A stretch of DNA of 64,000 nt from Candidatus Pedobacter colombiensis. GTDB taxonomy: Bacteria > Bacteroidota > Bacteroidia > Sphingobacteriales > Sphingobacteriaceae. Location of the stretch: the NCBI GenBank assembly GCA_029202485.1, contig CP119313.1, forward strand, positions 1,426,001-1,490,000, read 5' to 3'. A program made the position numbers and the translations under genes. The notes beneath the pieces are model-generated. The model was not told where the DNA came from. It searched no databases and was given only the letters and a program-made list of their open reading frames with translations. Shown here one piece after another: positions 62,661-64,000 of this stretch. Within the stretch, counting starts at the first letter, position 1; each line of letters begins with the position of its first letter.

Positions 62661-63302
62661 TTATAAATCCGACTCTGTTTTGTCATTTGAATAAATAGGT
62701 AGGTTCCAACGGTAATGAAGCGCCAATAGCCGTAATCCGAAGCAGATCAATAAAGCAATAATGGAGATCCAATCGCTCGATAACCAATTTAAATAATTTC
62801 CTATAACTACAATTGAGGCTCCTATGAGTGCTGCTGATGCATATATTTCTTTTTCTAATATAACTGGAATCCGATTGAGCAAAATATCGCGTAAAACCCC
62901 ACCACCAACTGCCGTAGTGATTCCCAAAAGAATTGCAACTTCAGCATTATGACCATAAGCAATACTTTTTTGCGCACCTGTAACTGCAAATAAGGATAAG
63001 CCCAATGCATCGAAAAACAGCACAGGGTGATTAAGTCGCTGCACAAAAGGATATAAGCCAATAGTCATTCCTGTAGCGACAATTGCTACTACTAAATATT
63101 GCCAGTTTGTTAATCCTGCCGGAGGAATAGCCCCAATACAGAGGTCGCGAATAATTCCACCACCACATGCTACTGTAAATGCAATAGCGCAGATACCGAA
63201 TAAATCCAGACCCCGCTGCTTTGCTGCTGCCGCTCCACTTATAGCAAAAACAAAAGTACCTGCCAGATCAAGAAAATAGTAAAAAGTATGCAGCTTATCC
63301 AT
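62661..63302 (-). CDS. TRIC/UPF0126 (YadS-like) membrane channel
   Basis: A 213-aa seven-helix membrane protein made of two similar halves, each with the GGG motif: VACGGGIIRDLCIGAIPP and AVGGGVLRDILLNRIPV. These are the signature of bacterial trimeric intracellular cation-channel homologues (UPF0126). Basic C-terminal tail. Probably a cation or amino-acid channel. Monocistronic; the DUF1569 gene is on the same strand 28 bases upstream. Confidence 0.9.
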   Translation of the reverse strand: MDKLHTFYYFLDLAGTFVFAISGAAAAKQRGLDLFGICAIAFTVACGGGIIRDLCIGAIPPAGLTNWQYLVVAIVATGMTIGLYPFVQRLNHPVLFFDALGLSLFAVTGAQKSIAYGHNAEVAILLGITTAVGGGVLRDILLNRIPVILEKEIYASAALIGASIVVIGNYLNWLSSDWISIIALLICFGLRLLALHYRWNLPIYSNDKTESDL

Positions 63303-63330
63303 CCTAATTGCTCCATAATAAAGTTACCCA

Positions 63331-63780
63331 TTATACTCCAAACTGTCGCAAGTGATGGTCACAATGTTTATAAATAAATTCTCCCAATTGCTTTTTAGTC
63401 ATCTCTCCAAAAAACCAATGGGTGAAATTACCTTCTCTAAAACTACCATATCTGATAATTAATCGTTTCCAGTTTTCTTTTTCAGCTTCTAAATTTAAAA
63501 CAGCTTCACTTACTTTAAAGTGTGCAGAAGTAGGCGCATTTTTTCCTAGTCCACTAGTTTCATCTTTCAATATCCCGGAAAGCGCAAGCTTTCCAAATAT
63601 TCGTCCTAAAAAAGAACGTTTAACTTTTATGTTTCCATAATAATATTCTTCGCAAAGAGAACAATGTCTAACCATTTGCGAAACTGTCATTTTTCCCCAT
63701 TGGGCGTTGCTTTGCTCATTTAGCGAATTAATTCTATTCACTACTTCTTCCCTTGTCTCTTTATCAAATATTGATTTCAT
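63331..63780 (-). CDS. DUF1569 protein (DinB-like fold)
   Basis: A 149-aa protein of the DUF1569 family: VVNRINSLNEQSNAQWGKMT, SQMVRHCSLCEEYYYG and the late THWFFGEMTKKQLGEFIYKH with DHHLRQFG. The His residues (MVRHC, THW, KHCDHH) fit a DinB-like metal site. ATG 63780 (MKSIFDK) is preferred over one 8 codons earlier. It may be cotranscribed with the TRIC gene downstream. Confidence 0.8.
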   Translation of the reverse strand: MKSIFDKETREEVVNRINSLNEQSNAQWGKMTVSQMVRHCSLCEEYYYGNIKVKRSFLGRIFGKLALSGILKDETSGLGKNAPTSAHFKVSEAVLNLEAEKENWKRLIIRYGSFREGNFTHWFFGEMTKKQLGEFIYKHCDHHLRQFGV

Positions 63781-63967
63781 AATCAGGATACTAATTTGTG
63801 CCAATGAAAACCAATTCCCAACCTTGTCAACAGTAAGGCTATAACGCTAGTTTAACCCAAATTTAATAAAAATACCGCGAGATGGTTTGACTACACCAAG
63901 CTAATGAATATTCGGGATACACCCATTTTGCTTCTAATTCCAGCATTCAAAAGAAAATGAAAATAAA

Positions 63968-63999
63968 TTTGCGCAACTGATCGGTTGCTTTTATATTTG
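63968..63999 (+). promoter_or_regulatory. Promoter for a gene beyond the window
   Basis: TTTG (63968-63971) and TATATTTG (63992-63999) with 20 bases between match the Bacteroidota -33/-7 pattern. The 63805-64000 end is otherwise empty. Confidence 0.45.
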
Positions 64000-64000
64000 C

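Noticed and set aside
1..64000. CRISPR arrays, rRNA genes, tyrosine or serine integrase genes
   Set aside because: None seen. The lack of an integrase gene limits the island interpretation for 44.9-61 kb.

Overview
This window comes from a low-GC member of the Bacteroidota, most likely the Sphingobacteriaceae (Pedobacter-like). The supporting signs are promoters of the TAnnTTTG type, weak Shine-Dalgarno sites, a complete moxR-DUF58-batABCDE operon, a single-chain alpha/beta E1 dehydrogenase, DUF3050, DUF1573, DUF4412 and DUF4468 proteins, and a tmRNA whose tag reads GENNYALAA. Family names come from reading the translations by eye; no database search was run.

Layout. 0-13 kb: the 3' half of an RND efflux pump, a group II PLP decarboxylase (histidine decarboxylase-like), a DUF3050 protein, then the Bat operon (MoxR ATPase, DUF58, anchored protein, BatA, BatB, BatC, BatD, BatE). 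13-19 kb: DUF2461, GRAM and NYN/LOTUS proteins, an aminotransferase-tyrA pair, GNAT and SRPBCC proteins. 19-22.5 kb: two tandem paralogous secreted TonB-C proteins, the second one split by an IS3-family element. 22.6-29 kb: a lipoprotein, a second copy of the decarboxylase with a divergent Lrp/AsnC regulator, and a kelch lipoprotein-OmpA-DUF4412 operon. 29-32 kb: a PIG-L deacetylase, GT4 glycosyltransferase and glycosidase operon. 32-45 kb: ssrA, an aminotransferase, DUF1573, the fused E1 enzyme, the aromatic operon pheA-DAHPS/CM-aroA-aroC, S4-aroB, proline dehydrogenase and a HAD phosphatase.

From tRNA-Met (44.88 kb) to about 61 kb the character changes to an accessory region: small DUF proteins of immunity or antitoxin type, a 5'-shortened YhcG-like nuclease, an intact ISL3-family IS with an 8-bp target duplication, an AAA_14/DUF4143 ATPase, an NAD-salvage cluster (NrtR-Prs-NadV plus a frameshifted NADAR gene) and a Fic protein. 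Six copies of a 60-65 bp repeat, each followed by an intact or truncated intrinsic terminator, separate the modules. The repeat resembles the 3' end of tRNA-Met, and some copies share its terminator. 61-64 kb holds a rearranged ArsR-SRPBCC-(DoxX remnant)-YdeI operon, a TRIC/UPF0126 channel and a DUF1569 protein.

The strongest regulatory find is upstream of pheA. A 20-residue leader peptide rich in Phe and Tyr is followed by an intrinsic terminator. The 3' arm of that terminator is duplicated over the leader's last codons, giving a compact ribosome-controlled attenuator for the Phe/Tyr operon. Other notable points are paired NrtR-type operators, a 24-bp palindrome at the fic start, and several rearrangement scars.
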